Below, one piece after another: positions 38,061 through 49,796 of a stretch of 64,000 nt of DNA. Numbering within the stretch: the stretch's first letter is position 1; each line of letters starts with the position of its first letter. The stretch comes from Condylostoma magnum (taxonomy: Eukaryota; Ciliophora; Heterotrichea; Heterotrichida; Condylostomatidae), in contig CAKKTI010000003.1 in NCBI GenBank assembly GCA_920105805.1, positions 141,848 through 205,847 of the forward strand. Reading direction: 5' to 3'. Both the position numbers and the translations under genes were made by a program. Below the pieces are notes generated by a model. It searched no databases. It was given only the letters and a program-made list of their open reading frames with translations, and was not told where the DNA came from.

Positions 38061-41000
38061 TTATATTAAGTTGAGTCTCGGGATTTTCTTGTAGTGGGAA
38101 ATTGTCTTTTGTATAGCGTTTATTATATGGATTTAGCTTCTTTTTATCTCTGATATCACCTTTTCCCCCGTTTATGCAGCATCTGGCACCATTTCACTAT
38201 AGAATCGAAACGTTTAATCTCTCAGATAATCTCTTCCTTTTACTTCAAATCAACTAACTTTCTTCTGATTTTCCAAAAACCCGTCAAGTTCATCCAAGGC
38301 TTCATTAATAAACTCGTAAAACTCTCTGACTGTACTCCTAAGCATTTCTATTGACTCCTATTCCTGTACAGCGGTTCTATTAACGGCCTATGACGAGTAA
38401 TTAATCTCCGGCATATTGTTGATCCAGGTCGTATTGAGCAAAAGGGAGAACAGTATAGGCTTTGACAAGAAATCTTATATTATCTTCAGCATCCCTGGGT
38501 ACATAGGATCAACGTCAATCACTTATATCTCTTCCTCGTTTTCATTGTCATCTGGAACTTATATAGAGTTCAGCCCCATTTACAACTTTTTCAAGTAATC
38601 CTCCTTAGGAACTATAGACCCGAATAGATCCCTAAGCATTATTTTCAGTATTAGAAAGTGTCTTGAGATATGCGGGAAGGTGGTTAACTACTCTGTCAAA
38701 TCAACCTCTATGTTATCATTTTAGCTGTCCTGGCCAGATAATCTAGACTCATTTCGAGAAAGCTGATTCTTCTTCTTAGGCTCACTCATCGGGTGTGCAG
38801 AAATCAGTCTAAACGAGCCCTCAAACAGCATCATTATGAACTTCCATATATAACTTTCTAAGAACTTCCTGTGCTCCTCGAATTCAGCTTCACTGCTGAA
38901 TACTCCTTGGTACGGCTCAGGAATTCCCTCCTCTCTGATTTTTTTAGCCTCTTCCTTGATGCCAATGGACTCCTTGTTGTTAGAGCTGAGATTAGGCTTT
39001 ATGTGCTGCCAGTTGTTCAGATTTGGTTTGTCTAGAAAATGCAGTTGCATTAGGATTCTGTTTAATTCCTTTAGATCTGCGTCCACTACGTCAATATTCT
39101 TCTCACTTACGTCTAGTAAGAGTTTTAAGCATATAGCGTCTAGTCTAACATGCTGTATTCGAGAGTACTTCCCGTAGCAAAACACTGGCTTAGCTTTGAT
39201 TCTGTAGTCAAAGGGATTCTAGGTCAGTACTTCAGGGGTGTATTGGTTCCTTTATAGAGACATTTGAGGCTTTTTAAGCTGTAATTCACCACACGCGTAT
39301 ATTGAATTAAGGTCAACGGTATTTACAAACTCCTCAGTTGAAGATATACTTAAAACCTTCTTTATATTCGGCAGTTTCTCCCTTAAAACTCTAGAAAATT
39401 GTTAGCCAGGCACTGTTATTGATTTATAGAAGGATAAGTAGGTTATTAGAAATTGGCACAGAAATTTATAGTAGCTTTTACCTATTTCTTGCACGTCTTT
39501 GTATATTTCCTTCACTAGTTCTATGTTTTGGTCATCGTAAGCTTGCTTTATGTTTGGCATTATATGTAAGAAGTGTTCCCTATGAAATTATAGCACGGAA
39601 TTACAAAGGCCTTCTAAGTCCGGTAAGTACAGTTTTCAGTCGTTTAAGTAAGAGAAGTACATAAAACTGTTTCTTTCCAGTTACTCTCCTCTTAGCTTCA
39701 TATCTAAGTTAAGCCTTTCAATAGAATTATGAGCAGCTAATTTAGTATAATGCAGCAATAAGGCTGTTTTTAACTAAATATTATAAGGGCTGTTTTTGTA
39801 AGCGTGTTCTAGTATTATAATACAATAAAACACCCTCATGTTGAAGAAAGAGTCTTTTTCAGTCTCAAAAAGCAGTTTTCCGTATCTCTACTACTCAAAT
39901 TCAGCATCAGTCATTCCAACTGGACTATTTTATAACAGAATTTCATTTGTAAGTAGAATAAACTCATCTGCTGCTCTAGATTCATTTCTTCTCGGTATAT
40001 ACTAACTTTCCAGGAAATCAGTATAATATTGAATCATTTACCAAGCAATTTCCCATAACTGCGCTACGTGTGTAAACTAGCTGGGTGAATACACTCCAAC
40101 AATTCTCATTACTTTCTAGCAGCTCAAAGTGCATCTCAAACATTTATTTCTGTTAGTCGATATCTCAGTTATTTTTTCTATCAAAAACTCCATTCTTTCC
40201 TTAAACGGCAGTAATTGAGAACTGTTTAAAAAGTGTAGATAAGGTACTAAATCATCCACTACACAAGGTAGCTCGTAGTACTTGTTTATATACTTATTTA
40301 TTACCGAGTACATTACTCCACCTGGATCCTACTCCCCTCTGTACTCCTCAACTCCTTGTGAAAATCCATAACAAATCAGCCTCTTTTTAAACTCCATTTC
40401 ATCTAGGAAACTATGTCTTTTACTCTCCTCTACAATAGGCTTCTTTCCTGTTACAATATCCCTCTAGTTCTTTATATTAGCTAAAGAGTTGATCAATATA
40501 CCTACTATAGTCTCAGAGCCAGTAAACTCTTTCCATAGGTTGTACTTAGCCCCTGAGTCAATTACTTTTATCTAGTGATTACTAGTATTAAGCAGATTAT
40601 CATTATTAAGCGAAGTGCCTTCTAATGTGCATTTCTCAACAACCTGGAAAATTGAGTCAATATACTACCTTTATATATGCCAACTCTCCTGCACAGTTGG
40701 CTCACTTAGATTCAATATGAGTATTTAGTGATAATAATTCCAAGCTGTAAAAAACTCACCTTTCATATCGTAAAACTACGCCAAATTGTGATTTTTTTCT
40801 ACAATATCAGCAAAAGTGTTTGTTTACTCCTCACAAAGCTAAATTCCCTCATCATATTTCCCCAGTCGCATAAAAACTTTTATATCAAGTCTCAAAAAGC
40901 TTAAAGTTGCCTCAAAACCCTCCTCAGTTTTTAGCTTTGTTAGCAGAAGCTCAGCTATTTCAAGCATTCTTGCCTGCCTTGGGTCAATATCAGCAAGAAG

Positions 41001-41453
41001 AATCATAGACATAACTGTTCATTCCACGTATTCTAACTTATTAAACGTTCTGTACATTCTCAGTGCATGTCTTTACTACTCAACAAATTTAAACAAATAT
41101 CCAAAAGTCTCGTATAACTGTCTACCCTTTTCTTCATTAGGGTAAAATTTGAAATAACAGTCTAATAATTCACTTACTTTTTACAGATTGTTTAGATTTC
41201 TGTAGTACTCAGTTAGGAACTCGTTACCAATTCTGTCTTCTTGGGCCCTTTCGAATATACTCTCTGCAATTTCCCGCGCCTCGTGAATTTTGTTTAACTT
41301 TTGCAGTATTAGGGCCTTGGCAGCGTGAAATCTTACATTAGCCGTTCGGCTTATAAGGAAACTCGTACGCTTTAAAGCCTTTCTAAGTTCTCCTCGTTCA
41401 ATCCAGCTTAAAATTTCCTGGCATTTTTCCTCTATGTTGATATTTTCTTCCAT
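38061..41453 (-). CDS. N-terminal acetyltransferase B auxiliary subunit (NAA25/MDM20-like)
   Basis: About 1130 residues on the minus strand. The N-terminus (IEEKCQEILSWIERGELRKA; ALILQKLNKIHEAREIAESI) is a TPR-type helical repeat array like that of NAA25/Mdm20, which holds the catalytic subunit NAA20 and anchors the NatB complex to ribosomes. The segment LEYVEWTVMSMILLAD also fits this family. The middle and C-terminal parts are helical with acidic, Ser-rich loops. Identification rests on length, repeat type and these segments, by eye. It ends at TAA (plus-strand 38061-38063). The start is 17 bases from the divergent STE24 start. Confidence 0.72.
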
Positions 41454-41470
41454 GGTTATTTAGAATATAA
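41454..41470. promoter_or_regulatory. 17-base divergent intergenic region
   Basis: Only 17 bases separate the start codons of the NAA25-like gene (minus) and the STE24-like gene (plus). Both 5' UTRs and core promoters must be minimal or lie within the opposite gene. Confidence 0.5.
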
Positions 41471-42715
41471 ATGGTTCCTTATCTTGAACTAGTTATATGC
41501 TTTCAGACTGCAGTTAAGATCTTCAATTTGTATGTAGACGGGAGACAGATTGCAAAGTTCCAAAAAGGCTAACTTCCTGATGATTTAAAAGAAATTGTAA
41601 CAGAGGAGTAGTATACTAAGTCGTAGAGCTATGGATTTGAGAAACTAGCTTTTTCTATGGTATAAACCACGATATCTTTCTTGTTTTCCATAGCTGCGCT
41701 TTACTTCCACTGGATGCCATATATTTGGAATGTAGCTGGTGGTGTTTCGGAAAATTTGATTATACAGCCTTTGCTTTATACTTACATATACGGACTGTTC
41801 GAGTTGTTAATAAGCATTCCTTTCAGTTTATACAGTACTTTTGTTATAGAGTAAAAACACGGATTTAACAAGCAGACTCTAAGGCTGTATATATCGGATT
41901 TTGTGAAGTCTTAGATAATATAAATAATTGCCGCAGCTATACTGCTCTTACCAATTGTGTATCTAATGGAATCAACCGGTGAGATGTTTTACTTATATGT
42001 ATGGGCATTTATCTCTGTATTTTTAATTATTTTTATGGCTTTGTACCATAATCTAATCGCCCCTCTTTTCAATACTTTTACTCCGCTAGAAGAAGGAAAA
42101 CTGAAACAAAGAATCGAGGAAATTGCAGACGGTATAAAATTCCCTCTTAAGCAGATTTATGTTATTGATGGATCCAAGAGGTCAGACCATAGTAATGCTT
42201 ACTTCTTCGGATTTCTCAACAACAAAAGAATTGTTATTTATGACACTTTGTTAGACGATGAGAAGCAGATGTCAGTTGAAGAAATCAGTAGTATTGTTGC
42301 ACATGAGCTAGGGCATTGGTACCACAGTCATTTTGTTAAAAGATTGATTATACTGGAAGTATACATCTTTGTACTGTTTTATCTGTTCACTTATGTGGTA
42401 TAAAATCCATAATTGTACTAATCCTTCGGATTTACTACTTAGAATAAATTTATAGGACTAAATTTGTTTACATAAATCTTTTCCCCTGTGGGCTTTGTGC
42501 TAGGTTTCATGATTATTAAACTATCAAGATCTCATGAATTTGAAGCTGATCAATTTAGCAAGAAGCTTGATTTGTCATCAGAGTTGTAAAAGGCTTTGAT
42601 CAAAATACATACTTAGAACTCAGGGAATGTTGATCCTGATCCTGTATATTCTGCTGTTCATTTCTCACATCCTCCGTTGAAAGAAAGATTGGATCAGTTA
42701 GGGAAAAGTAGTTAG
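41471..42715 (+). CDS. CAAX prenyl protease 1 (STE24/ZMPSTE24 family)
   Basis: A 414-residue M48 zinc metalloprotease of the ER/nuclear membrane that trims prenylated CAAX proteins. The zinc motif HELGH is at residues 278-282 and the third ligand region EAD at about 358-360. Further matches are KFQKGQLPDDLKEIV near the N-terminus, KHGFNKQTLRLYISDF in the middle and HPPLKERLDQL near the end. Several hydrophobic helices flank these. Full length is near the usual 420-475. It ends at TAG 42713-42715, directly followed by TAA. Confidence 0.95.
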
Positions 42716-42880
42716 TAAGTTTTATTGATATGATTAGTATATAAATTTGACTATAAGGCCTTTAAATAGTTTGTAGAGTTTTATAATTTTATGATTACTT
42801 TTTTTAATTATTTCATCTATTAATTCAATATTTTTTCTCTTATAATTACAAACAAGACTGAATAAAGTTATAAGATAAAA

Positions 42881-44152
42881 ATGTAGCAAGAAACTATACT
42901 TCTTGTATCTTCTCTTCTGTATATGAAGAATCTTATTAATAAACTTCCATCTCTCATAACTGTAAAAAGGCTATCAAAGTTTTCCTTCTTGGAACAACAT
43001 CTTTCCAGTATAATGCTAAAAGAGTAGAACTATATCATGTATTAAAGTCTAAGGAAAACACTGAAATACTTCACGAACAAAGACTTAAATTAACTATAAA
43101 TACCTTTATGCATAGATTACTTTAAAATATCAGATTAAATTTCAAATAATATAACATATGCAAAGAATTATGCTAGATTACTTTAATATTAAAGAGAAAT
43201 GCAACTAATACTAAAGCAACCTAAATAAATAAATATCCCATTTACTCCAAAGCAACCAACATAATTAGGAAGACATTATAAGCCAGTATGAGGACTATGC
43301 ATTGAAGGTAGTACCATAGTAAGTGGAGGCCTGGATAAAACTGTATAACTTTGGGACTTATAAAATCCATACAGCGATAGAGAGATTGGAAGACATAATA
43401 GCTATGTAAACAGTATAGTAATTGAAGATAATATCGTTATAAGTGGAAGCGCTGATAAAACAGTGCGACTTTGGGACCTTTCAAACCCAAATAACAACAG
43501 AATAATCGGAGAGCATAATGATTGTATATGATGCATATGCAGCCAAGGTAACTAGGTAATAAGCGGTAGTACGGATGGAACTCTACGACTTTGAAACTTA
43601 TCAAATCCAAAACACAACAGAGAAATTGGAAAACATGACAATATGGTGTGAAGTGTACAGATTTAAGGGAAAACAGTAGTGAGTGGAAGTGAAGATTAAA
43701 CTGTGAGACTCTGGGACCTATCAAATCCTAATAATAATAGAATAGTTGGAAGACATCATAGAGAAGTAAACAGCGTTTGCATTGAGGGTAATAAGGTGAT
43801 AAGTGGGGATGATGATGGTATCGTTAATCTTTGAGACTTGGAAAATGTAAATAATAATAGAGAGATTGGAAGACATTATAAGATGGTATGAAGTTTGTGC
43901 ATTGAAGGTAATACTGTTGTAAGTGTAGGTGCTGATAAAGCTGTGAGAATTTGGGATTTAGTAACTTCAGAAAAGAATAGAGTACTATTTAGATCTATAA
44001 ATTAAGTTGTATCTGTGGCTTTAAAGAACTCTATTGTAATATTTGGAGAAGGTGATGGTAAATAGCAGTCAAAGAAAATAACGTACTGGAGTTTAGATTA
44101 ATAGTGTTATCTACAATTAATGAAATTATTATACTGTTTATTTGTGTATTGA
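42881..44152 (+). CDS. WD40-repeat protein, family 1, copy in second island
   Basis: About 423 residues: MQQETILLVSSLLYMKNLIN start, a shorter N-terminal domain of ~125 residues ending KQPTQLGRH, then six blades at ~120-base spacing (IVSGGLDKTVQLWDLQNP; VISGSADKTVRLWDL). TGA occurs at Trp in WDL (for example near 43830). The shared tail (VIFGEGDG; TYWSLD) is followed by TAA-TAG at 44099-44104 and later TGA 44150-44152. Related tails continue past the first TAA/TAG, so the TGA was chosen; the earlier pair is an alternative stop. Confidence 0.8.
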
Positions 44153-44572
44153 TAATGCCATAGTTTTTTTATAATGTGATTTTTATAACGTTTCCAATCA
44201 TTTAATTATTATGTGTTTTTATCTTCTTAATATTTTAGTAAATGTCATACAAATAAAAGTAGCAAATTATGCTAAAATTAACAAAGAAACTGATTTATTG
44301 AATAATTATGCATAGATTTGATATGGTAGTGTATACTTGAGTATTTATACATGCAGATTATCATTAGTAGTGATATATCCTTAAAATATACATCTATTTT
44401 AATATAATAATCATATTCCTCTAAATATTGTGCCACAGAGCATCTTTCTTCAAATAAGTAATTAGTAGATAACTTTATTATTATTAATGAAAATAATTAA
44501 AGAACTGTATATTCTTATAAATCGTATTCATATATTCTTTAATGAGTTTTACCAAGAAGAATTAGAAGTTGT
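44153..44572. other. AT-rich spacer
   Basis: No gene recognised between the WD40 copy and the possible Cys-containing fragment. Confidence 0.45.
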
Positions 44573-45254
44573 CGTTAAATCTGATGGCAATATTAGGTAA
44601 TCATTACAATTAATAATAATTGTAGAATATTAGATCAATAATGTATTGAGTGCTTTGATAACCTTACTCTAGTTGATCATAAGGGCTAATGTATAGAAAA
44701 CACTGCATCCACTAAGAGTGAAGTTGTATTCAGTGCTAATCCATTGAAATTTTACTTTAAATCAATTTAGATGCCAACAGTTCATTATCCATGTAAAAAC
44801 GAATGCTTGTAAGGTTCAAAAAATGGTAAGCAATACAATAATATACTTTACAATCCTTGAAATCTTACTAAATCACCCTATAAGAAAATTATATCAAGCA
44901 TATAGAATTAAGACAGAAAGAATATATAAAAACAAATATATACAACTTCATTAAAAGCATAATAGGAAGAAATTAGCATTAAAATGATAGAAAAATTTTA
45001 ACCAATAAATGTATAGGGATATATACAACAAGAGAAATATAGCATTCTAAAAGGCTTTATAGAGTATTTTAGTATAGCAATACTTGGGGAATATGTAATT
45101 TATAAGTCATAATGCACAATTATTACCATACTAATATACAATCACTGCGTTGATTTCCATTTACCTCTTTAATACAGAAAAAGCTACACATTATTTGTCA
45201 GAAATACAATCTCAACAAAGTGCAATAACAGTGTATTAATCACCTAGTCAATTT
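44573..45254 (+). pseudogene. Possible Cys-containing protein fragment
   Basis: One frame reads as protein over ~210 codons with a Cys-bearing start (CRILDQQCIECFDNLTLVD; HYPCKNECLQGSKNGK) resembling short Cys repeats of surface proteins, and a polar/hydrophobic remainder. No start codon was found. It could be a remnant of a furin-repeat-type gene or a chance frame. Confidence 0.25.
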
Positions 45255-45262
45255 TATATAAA

Positions 45263-46687
45263 ATGGAAAATTGTATTGAACCAATCGTCAGAAACTTGAT
45301 TACTAGAATTGTCTACCAAGCAAATAACCAGCATATGGGATGGCCAGATCAAAGGGGAGTTTAAAGCGTTCTCAAGGTCTAAATCTTCACCTAAGACAAA
45401 CTAAGAGCTCTATGGGAAAATCTAGAAACAACTGATCCACTCTTAAAGCTCAAAAGTGCCTTCCAAATTTGCCAACTGTACACCATTACTTGCTAGTCTA
45501 CGATAGAAACCTTCATTTATGACTTTATGAGAGAGAATGAGATTAAAGTCGAATATCTGAAATATTTGGATGGTTTGGTCAAATCAAGTAATTAAGCTAA
45601 ATAAATCATATAAAGAGTGAATCCTGATGATTTGACAAGAGTAAAGCTTGAAATATTATGGAAGCTCCTTTTTATCAGAACAGATTAGAGAGAACAAGTT
45701 AATAAAAGTTTAGAATAGATTTTGGGATGAATAAACTCAATGAGAGCTGGAGAATATATTAGGGATAAAGTAAGACAACTAGAATTACCAAGAAAATAAT
45801 TCTAGTAACGAAAGCAATAAGTAATCATTGGTGAACATGATTATGAGGTAAACTCAGTTTGCATTTCAAGAAGTGAATAGCTAGTAGTGTCAGGTGGATA
45901 AGATAAGAGAGTAAGAGTATGGGACTTATCAAACCCATCCAGAAACAGAATCATCGGTAAACATGATAAGGGTGTATTATCAGTTTGTATTTCAAGAAGT
46001 GAATAGCTAGTAGTGTCAGGTGGAGATGATAGGAAAGTAAGAGTATGGGACTTATTAAACCCATCCAGAAACAGAATCATTGGTAAACATGGTTCTTGTG
46101 TAAACTCAGTTTGCATTTCAAGAAGTGAATAATCAGTAGTATCAGGTGGAGATGATAATAAAGTAAAAGTATGGGACTTATCAAACCCATGCAATCACAG
46201 AATCATTGGTCAACATGATTATGATGTAGTATCAGTTTGCATTTCAAGAAGTGAATAACTAGTTGTATCAGGTGGAGATGATAAGAAAGTAAGAGTATGG
46301 GACTTATCAAATCCATCCAGAAACAGAATCATTGGTAAACATGATGATTAGGTAAAATCAGTTTGTATTTCAAGAAGCGAATAGCTAATAGTATCAGGTG
46401 GAGAAGATAATAAAGTAAGAGTATGGGACTTATTAAACCCATCCAGAAACAGAATCATTGGTAAACATGATGATGAGGTATTCTCAGTTTGCATTTCAAG
46501 AAGTGAATAGCTAATAGTGTCAGGTGGAGGAAATAATGAAGTAAGAGTATGGGACTTATCAAACCCATCCAGAAACAGAATCATTGGTCAACATGGTGAT
46601 TAGGTTTACTCAGTTTGCATTTCAAGAAGTGAATAGCTAGTAGTGTCAGGTGGATAAGATAATGAAGTAAGAGTATGGGAAATTTAG
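45263..46687 (+). CDS. WD40-repeat protein, family 2, with near-identical blades
   Basis: About 474 residues. The N-terminal ~190 residues are helical with no WD motif (MENCIEPIVRNLIT; FIYDFMRENEIKVEYLKYLD) and unlike family 1. About seven blades follow from ~45830, nearly identical at DNA level: SVCISRSEQLVVSGGDD and VRVWDLSNPSRNRIIGKHD recur. This implies very recent duplication or conversion among blades. The SEQ in each blade uses TAG or TAA for Gln. The last blade ends VRVWEI before TAG 46685-46687, taken as stop; the remnant at 20.1 kb has the same TAG followed by TTA, so the end may lie further on. Confidence 0.82.
45840..46687 (+). repeat. Coding tandem repeat array, about seven units of ~126 bases
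   Basis: Units start around 45857, 45983, 46109 and so on, each encoding one WD blade. Unit starts such as gtttgcatttcaagaagtga are almost unchanged between copies. Variation is concentrated in a few blade positions, for example KHDKGV, KHGSCV, QHDYDV and KHDDEV at the turn. Confidence 0.85.
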
Positions 46688-47685
46688 TTAGGTAGTTCTA
46701 ATTTATCCAAAATAACTTCAATTATTATTCTTAGAATCTTTCAGCCTTTATCTACAATATTTATTAAAATACTTGAATCATTATATCAATACAAGTTGTT
46801 TTACTAAATTAAACCTTACAATAAAACATTATAAAGTTGGCTAAATATCCTTTTAAATTCTGTCATTTCCCATTTGGTGTAGTATCCTTGAATTCTTAGT
46901 TAAAGTCGATTATTAAAAAAGTATTTTTATTTTATAAGAAGTGGAATACAAGCTAGAATAAGTCTTACTTATGTATAGTAATTATATTTATTAGTCCCTT
47001 GAAAGACCAATTAAATTATTAGTGAAATCCTTTATAAATGATATGTATGTGGCAAATCAATTAATAATATGGTTCATTTTAACTGAATCTGTTTAAGTTC
47101 TCTAGTAATTATTTATACTATGTTTTATTGATTTGAATATATCTAATTTAACTACTATTTCTTCATATTAAGGCTTTCCCTTATTCCTTATAATCAAATT
47201 AACAACAGATTTCTAATATTTCCTTTAAAATTTTCATAATCTAGTTAAATTAATCATTAGTTTTCTATTTAATCTATTTTTTATTGATGCTCTTTAAGTT
47301 GGTATTCATATTTCTTAGCTAGTTTTATCTATAGATTAGTGTATTATTAGGACTTTTCTGATACATGGCCTTAGTGTTCGTAGTTGAGGCTTAATTTATG
47401 GTTTTTTAATATAATTATATTATTAACAATACAATCCTTCTATAATAGATGCGGTTATTGTATATCTAACAATAAAAGCAAAGCTTCTCAAGGCTATTTG
47501 ACAGTATTGTAAGTGGGAGTATCTAAAGAGCAATTTTAATAAGTATGAAAAGTATAATAATCCTTAAGAGTATGATCTTAACACTAAAACTGTAACTTTG
47601 TTATTTTTATTGGAAGGTCAATACATTGTTCTACTCTTATAAAAGTGAGAGTTTACAGCAGTTATTGATATTTAAAACTTTTGAT
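46688..47685. other. Long AT-rich stretch without a recognised gene
   Basis: About 1 kb between the family 2 WD40 gene and the truncated receptor copy. No coherent frame was identified. Confidence 0.4.
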
Positions 47686-48325
47686 ATTATTTTTATGAAG
47701 AAAGAGTTTTATTATCTATATTACAACTGCGTCATATTGCGTACTAAAGCATAATAGTTACGACTTTTATATTAGAAATCTTTATGTATCAAAGTATTAT
47801 ATCTGTGAAAAGATGATTTTTAAGCTTGTGTATATACTTGCGTCATAATTATTCATCTATAGTAACAAAATCAGAAGCTTAATTTGTATATTATTACTAT
47901 CTATATAGTTTATAATGTGCTGTTTTATCAGGACATACAATGATAAAAGAACTAGAGGATTTTAGATATTAGCATCTATGTTGGCAACTATCCTTGCTTT
48001 ACTTCTATATTTATCGCAAGACTTGGATAAATAAGCTAACTTTATTGGAATTATAGTATCCGGAGTTATAGGACTCATTAATTGTATTGTAATAATTGTT
48101 TATATTTTCAACTACACCAAACCTATGATAGCATTTCCCAAAACGGTGTATATTCAAGGATTATTACGCTACGCTGTAGGCATGTCAACCTTAGAATAAT
48201 TTCACAATGACAGACTTGAAGTATTGTAAAGTTAACTAAGTTTATGGAATTAAGTACATGCGAGATAAAATGAGAATATCATTAATAAAGAAGTAAATAG
48301 GATGAATAGAGTTAGTTAGGTAATA
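47686..48325 (+). pseudogene. Truncated duplicate of the receptor-like gene (3' third)
   Basis: Most bases match 14910-15530 of the receptor-like gene: SFIIY, FYIRNLYVSKYYIC, RTYNDKRTRGFQILASMLAT and MIAFPKTVYIQGLLRYAVGM. The frame is intact to a matching C-terminus before a TAG near 48320, but the ligand-binding part and earlier helices are missing and no start codon is evident. The preserved frame suggests a recent event. It could be transcribed as part of another gene, but that is not shown. Confidence 0.75.
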
Positions 48326-48399
48326 CTTGAAATGACATAACTAATATATAATGTTTAAATTAATCCGTTGTTATAATTCGATATACATCAGTTAATAAT

Positions 48400-48852
48400 T
48401 CATTTGCACAAAATGTAAACTATTAAATATATTTGAGTAAGATTAAGGAAATCATAGAGGGAAGTATAGATTTATAACAAAGGACAGAAACAGGATAATA
48501 TTAATTGCTACCTTATAAATAAAAAAGAGAGTATTGATAAACCTGTGTAGAGTAGAAAGAATTATTAATGATATCTATAGATGATTATCTATTAGAATAC
48601 AACAGATTATATTTAAATAATAAAATAGCTACTTGTCCCTGGTATTTCTTTTATTCCAAATGATTTTATGTTTTTACAATGATCATCTATCGCAAGTACC
48701 ATTTAAACATAAAAACAAACTATGTAAACAACTAGCATTATGCAATCAAGATTATACACTATATGGGGATGGTAATATAAAACTGTTAGGCAGTAAAAGA
48801 GAAACTTTAATATATGATAAAGAGTATGAACGCAAGTACAGTAATAAATGCT
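48400..48852 (+). CDS. Possible small protein
   Basis: One frame is free of TGA except one read as Trp and gives a protein-like C-terminal part (FKHKNKLCKQLALCNQDYTL; IKLLGSKRETLIYDKEYERK) ending before TAA at about 48852. No start codon was settled and no family was recognised. Confidence 0.25.
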
Positions 48853-49178
48853 AATTAACCTGAATTGAAAACTTATCAACTAGGAATGATACTAGAAAAT
48901 AGTGAATATATTTAATCTTATATACTAATTATATCTATACTTTCCTCAAATCTATCTAAATACCAATTTCTTTACAACAAACCATTTAAATGTAAGTTCC
49001 AATACGGATTTCAATCTAAACAAAATCCAAACAAAGTGATTAAATTTCCCATAAATCGAGTTTTAAATCTCTTAATCCAAGATAACCTCTAACTAAGTCA
49101 TAGAACACTCACCCTAGAATAAACTAAACCTCTTTATAATCTAAACCCCGACCTCAAAGTGCCCCAAGACAGCATTCA

Positions 49179-49769
49179 ATGACCCCTGTTTTAAACAATA
49201 GAATACACGGATTAGTCCGTAAGAAAAATCTATAAATAAACACAAAACTCTAAGCATAAAAACCCCCTTAACAGCAAGATCTATCAATAATAGCTTCCTC
49301 AATTACTCCAAACCCCAAACACCGAAGAAATTAACATAGGCCAAAACGCTGTATAATACTAAATCTCCCTAAAAACAGCATATCCACCAGCACAACTACT
49401 GACTGACAGCAATAAGACCTTCTAAGCGCAAAAAGCCAGGGAAACTTACATAAACTGAATCAACCTATTGCTATAATATCCAAAACCCCAGTGTAGAACT
49501 CCTCAGAACCCCAAAATGACATCCAAACACACATCTACAATAACTCTTTAAATTCTGGTATAATGTATACCATAAACGGCACTGTATTCTAGACAGGAGG
49601 AGAGGCTCTAATAAACCCACCCTCAATACCAAACTACCGCCCGTCCAGGCGACTGAAAACCAAGCCTTTTTTCAACTTCCCACACTGTAGCTCTCCTATG
49701 AAAATACTCTAGAAAACGTAAAAAATCAGTTTCAAACGGAAATAAAACAGTCGGCTTTCCAACTTTTAA
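49179..49769 (+). CDS. Disordered basic protein
   Basis: A frame of about 196 codons starting MTPVLNNRIHGLVRKKN, rich in Ser, Thr, Pro, Lys and Arg (ILNLPKNSISTSTTTD; INPPSIPNYRPSRRLKTKPF). Two other frames are also free of TGA for long stretches, but this one has the most protein-like composition. It runs in the same frame into the next gene's ATG (49797) with no TGA, across an AT-rich spacer. TAA 49767-49769 is taken as stop; a fusion with the coiled-coil protein is the alternative. No family was recognised. Confidence 0.5.
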
Positions 49770-49796
49770 CAATTTTTCTTAAATTTAATTTTTAAA

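Noticed and set aside
45841-46584. Minus-strand ORFs in the family 2 WD40 repeats
   Set aside because: Antisense shadows of the repeated blades; repetition alone keeps them open.
45840-46687. Regular repeats resembling a CRISPR or satellite array
   Set aside because: Units are ~126 bases, contiguous and in-frame coding for WD blades; there are no spacers.
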